Below, piece after piece: positions 34,611 through 36,599 of a stretch of 36,599 nt of DNA. Position numbers and translations under genes: made by a program. Below the pieces are notes generated by a model that had not been told where the DNA came from, did not search any database, and saw only the letters and a program-made list of their open reading frames with translations. The stretch lies in NCBI GenBank assembly GCA_029570205.1, contig JAKQSI010000015.1, positions 1-36,599 on the forward strand. Direction: 5' to 3'. Source of the stretch: Candidatus Omnitrophota bacterium. Lineage in GTDB: Bacteria; Hinthialibacterota; Hinthialibacteria; Hinthialibacterales; JAKPRU01. Position 1 is the first letter of the stretch, and each line of letters starts with the position of its first letter.

Positions 34611-35696
34611 ATGACCTGGAAATTGACCAAACGCGGCAAGGGATGGTATGCGCGGAACCAGTCCGGGGGAAGGCAACGCTGGAAAAAGATTGATGCCGGT
34701 GGCAAACGAGACGCCGAACAGATGGTTCACTTGATGAATGAGCGAGAGCAAAAAGTCCGATACGGTGGTTCCCGCTTCGATCCCGGCGCGGTTCCCACCA
34801 TCGCCGAAGTTCTTCCGGCATACCTGGGGCATTCTCAGGCCCGGCACGCATGGAAATCGCATACCAGCATTGAAGGATATATCAGAAAGCACTTCGCGCC
34901 GCTCCTGCAACGCCGCATGAATGAAATCGGCAAGGGTGATATTCAAGACTGGCAGAACGGCCTTCTGCGGAGCGGATTGAAACGAGCAACCGTCAACAGA
35001 ATCGTGTCGATTCTTTCGTGCGTCTACACGTTCGCAATCGACCATGACATGATTGATGCGCAGTGGAAACCCTATATCAAGCGGCTGAAGGAAGACAGGC
35101 CGCCGATACGCTGGTTCCGGGATGATGAGGTCCGGGCACTGTTTGAGGTTGCGCCGCAGCTGGGGGATGATGTTGCGCTCTTTGTCCACCTTGGCATTCA
35201 GGCAGGTCTGCGGTTGATGGAGATTCTCTCGCTTCGGTACATCGACATCGACCGAACACACGGGCAAATCATTATCTCCCAGCATGAGGATGATGGATTC
35301 AAACCGAAGTCCAGGCAGGAACGGAGGATTCCCGTGCATCCCGATTTGTGGCCATACCTGAACAAGATTCAATGCGGACGGTATTTCCCACCAGGCCCGA
35401 AGGGGATACCACAAGGGAATCAGTACCGAGTCAAATTTGACGGCCCGTGGAACGATCTCATGCGGTGCGCCGGAATCGAGGTACACGCTTCGCCGCACGC
35501 GATGCGGCACACATTCGGGACATGGCTTGCGCGGAACGGATGTAGTGCCTTCGAGATTCAGCAATTGATGGGGCATTCATCCGTTGCGGTAAGCGAGCGA
35601 TACATTCACCTTGTGGGCGGCCCTGGACTCCGCCGGGCAATCGAGACGTTGACGATTCCGGCACTCCCGGAACCGAAAAAGATCGTTGAAAAGTGA
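34611..35696 (+). CDS. Tyrosine recombinase / integrase
   Basis: A 361-residue site-specific recombinase that integrates and excises the element. The catalytic residues are complete: Arg201 (AGLRLMEIL), a beta-hairpin Lys near 235 (KPKSRQERR), His296 and Arg299 (HAMRH), His322 (LMGHSS) and Tyr331 (SERYIHL). An N-terminal arm-binding domain is followed by a core-binding SAM-like domain (EVLPAYLGHSQARHAWKSH ...). It begins about 140 bases from the tRNA fragment, which fits an attachment site next to int. The upstream stretch 34470-34610 holds an 8-base direct repeat CAGTAGCT (34576-34583 and 34587-34594), possible recombinase or excisionase sites. Confidence 0.95.
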   Translation: MTWKLTKRGKGWYARNQSGGRQRWKKIDAGGKRDAEQMVHLMNEREQKVRYGGSRFDPGAVPTIAEVLPAYLGHSQARHAWKSHTSIEGYIRKHFAPLLQRRMNEIGKGDIQDWQNGLLRSGLKRATVNRIVSILSCVYTFAIDHDMIDAQWKPYIKRLKEDRPPIRWFRDDEVRALFEVAPQLGDDVALFVHLGIQAGLRLMEILSLRYIDIDRTHGQIIISQHEDDGFKPKSRQERRIPVHPDLWPYLNKIQCGRYFPPGPKGIPQGNQYRVKFDGPWNDLMRCAGIEVHASPHAMRHTFGTWLARNGCSAFEIQQLMGHSSVAVSERYIHLVGGPGLRRAIETLTIPALPEPKKIVEK

Positions 35697-35714
35697 CCAC
35701 TTCGCAAAAATAAA

Positions 35715-35730
35715 GTGCTACCCGTAGCAC
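35715..35730. promoter_or_regulatory. Inverted repeat GTGCTAC-cc-GTAGCAC
   Basis: A seven-base perfect dyad with a two-base centre, 19 bases after the integrase stop. There is no T-run, so it is more likely a protein-binding site than a terminator. It precedes the promoter of the next operon. Confidence 0.45.
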
Positions 35731-35750
35731 TCTTGTGAAAATTCGCAGAA

Positions 35751-35785
35751 AAGGGACTTGACTAGTCCCTTAATTGTGGTAGATT
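35751..35785 (+). promoter_or_regulatory. Promoter overlapped by an operator-like dyad
   Basis: TTGACT at 35758-35763 and TAGATT at 35780-35785 are 16 bases apart. The -35 box sits in the centre of an eight-base perfect inverted repeat, AAGGGACT (35751-35758) and AGTCCCTT (35764-35771). A protein bound there would occlude the -35 region. The likely target is the AlpA-like gene at 35846 and its followers; the likely binder is that product or an element-encoded repressor outside the window. Confidence 0.6.
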
Positions 35786-35845
35786 ACCTATGGTGAACAA
35801 AGAACAGATCGGCAGGAGAAAATCTCAATCGAGGAGGTTTCTCCT

Positions 35846-36055
35846 ATGTCCGTCTCCAACCCAGATCTCACTCTACTGAAGCAACGTGAAGCATCCAAAA
35901 TCATCGGTGTGTCGCCGCGAACGATGGAGTTATGGCGGCGGCGCGGAACCGGTCCACGCTTTGCGCAACTAACGCGGCGATCCATCCGATACGATCCTGC
36001 CGACTTGCGCGACTGGCTTGAGTCGAGCAAACGAAATCCCACTGTCGAGGAATAA
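35846..36055 (+). CDS. AlpA-like helix-turn-helix regulator or excisionase
   Basis: A 69-residue protein of the MerR-like winged helix (HTH_17/AlpA) type: LLKQREASKIIGVSPRTMELWRRRG forms the helix-turn-helix and RRSIRYDPADLRDWLES the wing and last helix. Such proteins regulate integrase genes or act as excisionases in satellites and integrative elements. AGGAGG at 35832-35837 is the ribosome binding site; its AGGAG pairs with CTCCT at 35841-35845, immediately before the ATG. It ends one base before the next gene, so the three genes from here form one operon. Confidence 0.85.
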   Translation: MSVSNPDLTLLKQREASKIIGVSPRTMELWRRRGTGPRFAQLTRRSIRYDPADLRDWLESSKRNPTVEE

Positions 36056-36056
36056 G

Positions 36057-36356
36057 ATGGACGTTCAAATCCTCTCCGAGGAGGACGTCCGTCAAATCGC
36101 GATGGAGGTCTTCCGACAATTACACGAAGCCGATTCCGGTGCGCTCTTGAATGTGGACGGCGCGGCTGAATTCCTGCAATGTTCGCGGCAAACAGTGTGG
36201 GCACTGCGCCGCCGGGGGGACATTCCGGCTGTCGAAATATCTCCGGGATGTTACCGATTCCGACCATCCGATTTGAAAGCATGGATCGCGAATCGTACAG
36301 GCCGGGCAAGGACGCCGCGACAGAAGGCCGCCGCGATCATGGAGGGCGCGGAATGA
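36057..36356 (+). CDS. Second small helix-turn-helix DNA-binding protein
   Basis: A 99-residue protein. The N-terminal about 30 residues are acidic and helical; the MerR-like helix-turn-helix follows (LLNVDGAAEFLQCSRQTVWALRRRG, then YRFRPSDLKAWIAN). It is related in fold to the preceding gene but longer. The start at 36057 follows the previous stop by one base, with a GAGG-type site inside that gene. It overlaps the next gene as ATGA. Function: an element-encoded regulator or recombination directionality factor, not determinable from sequence. Confidence 0.82.
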   Translation: MDVQILSEEDVRQIAMEVFRQLHEADSGALLNVDGAAEFLQCSRQTVWALRRRGDIPAVEISPGCYRFRPSDLKAWIANRTGRARTPRQKAAAIMEGAE

Positions 36357-36599
36357 GCGAACCGGGCGGATTCTGTCGGCTTCCTCACAGCCTCAAGGTG
36401 GCCCCCATCACGAGAATATGCGGGATTCCGGCTGCACTGGTTTTCATCGACCTTTACCGAAGGTCGTTCGGATTTCAGCGGGAAACGTGCGAAGCGTCCA
36501 TAAACGACGTTGCCGACAGCACGGGACTGTCCAGAAACGCGGTTCGCAATGCGTTATCCCGCCTTTTGAAATTCGGTTTCCTTTCCCTCTCCGTTGGAT
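36353..36599 (+). CDS. Helix-turn-helix protein, possibly replication initiator, truncated by the window end
   Basis: Eighty-two codons are visible. After a short lead, the segment IPAALVFIDLYRRS is followed by SINDVADSTGLSRNAVRNAL and RLLKFGFLS, a clear winged helix-turn-helix like that at the N-terminus of plasmid and satellite replication or partition regulators. The ATGA overlap with the preceding gene shows that it belongs to the operon. The C-terminal part lies beyond the window, so a replication role is only suggested. Confidence 0.7.
   Translation, partial: MSEPGGFCRLPHSLKVAPITRICGIPAALVFIDLYRRSFGFQRETCEASINDVADSTGLSRNAVRNALSRLLKFGFLSLSVG

Overview
The window looks like chromosomal DNA of a free-living, rod-shaped, Gram-negative-type heterotroph, joined on the right to the start of an integrated mobile element. 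Evidence for this is a complete mreB-mreC-mreD-mrdA-rodA cell-shape operon, several Gfo/Idh/MocA oxidoreductases (two with N-terminal Tat-type signals), paired sodium:solute symporters, secreted glycosidases, and intergenic spaces full of short hairpin repeats. This mix is typical of PVC-type and related lineages (Hydrogenedentota, Sumerlaeota, Lentisphaerota, Planctomycetota). That placement is an inference; the window has no rRNA or other decisive marker.

Layout. 1-930 holds two decayed transposase fragments on the minus strand (IS1380-like, then IS4-like). 1021-2603 holds a Gfo/Idh/MocA oxidoreductase and a small membrane-anchored protein, separated by a patch of hairpin and heptamer repeats. 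2709-8356 (minus) is the rod-shape operon, with a recognisable promoter at 8439-8466. 8608-9754 (plus) carries an unrecognised protein and folB. 9771-16238 (minus) is a two-gene helicase-nuclease of the AddAB/AdnAB type. 16408-17394 is an APH-fold kinase. 17498-20369 (minus) is a Tat-exported oxidoreductase followed by a B12-binding radical SAM protein. 20513-22297 is an intact IS4-family element that carries a small AbrB-like gene coupled to the transposase and sits between two copies of a REP-like palindrome. 22461-26428 (minus) is a secreted glycosidase-like protein and a CPA2 antiporter. 26644-32178 (plus) holds two tandem paralogous SSS symporters, a hairpin-repeat array and a third oxidoreductase, closed by a strong terminator. 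32217-34334 (minus) is a secreted GH36-type alpha-galactosidase.

Mobile element. At 34427-34469 lies the isolated 3' half of what looks like a tRNA-Gln(TTG). A tyrosine integrase follows at once, then an operator-like promoter, an AlpA-like regulator, a second small helix-turn-helix protein and the start of a third DNA-binding, possibly replication, protein that runs off the window. This reads as one end of an integrative element whose remainder, and the intact tRNA, lie to the right.

How the parts fit. The carbohydrate side (alpha-galactosidase, glycosidase-like protein, sodium-coupled uptake, NAD(P)-dependent sugar oxidoreductases) suggests scavenging of plant- or glycan-derived sugars or cyclitols. 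The least ordinary features are the IS with its AbrB-like passenger and REP-flanked ends, the hairpin-repeat array, the paired symporters with a shared soluble insertion, and the left end of the integrative element. No complete novel defence or biosynthetic system is visible in the window.
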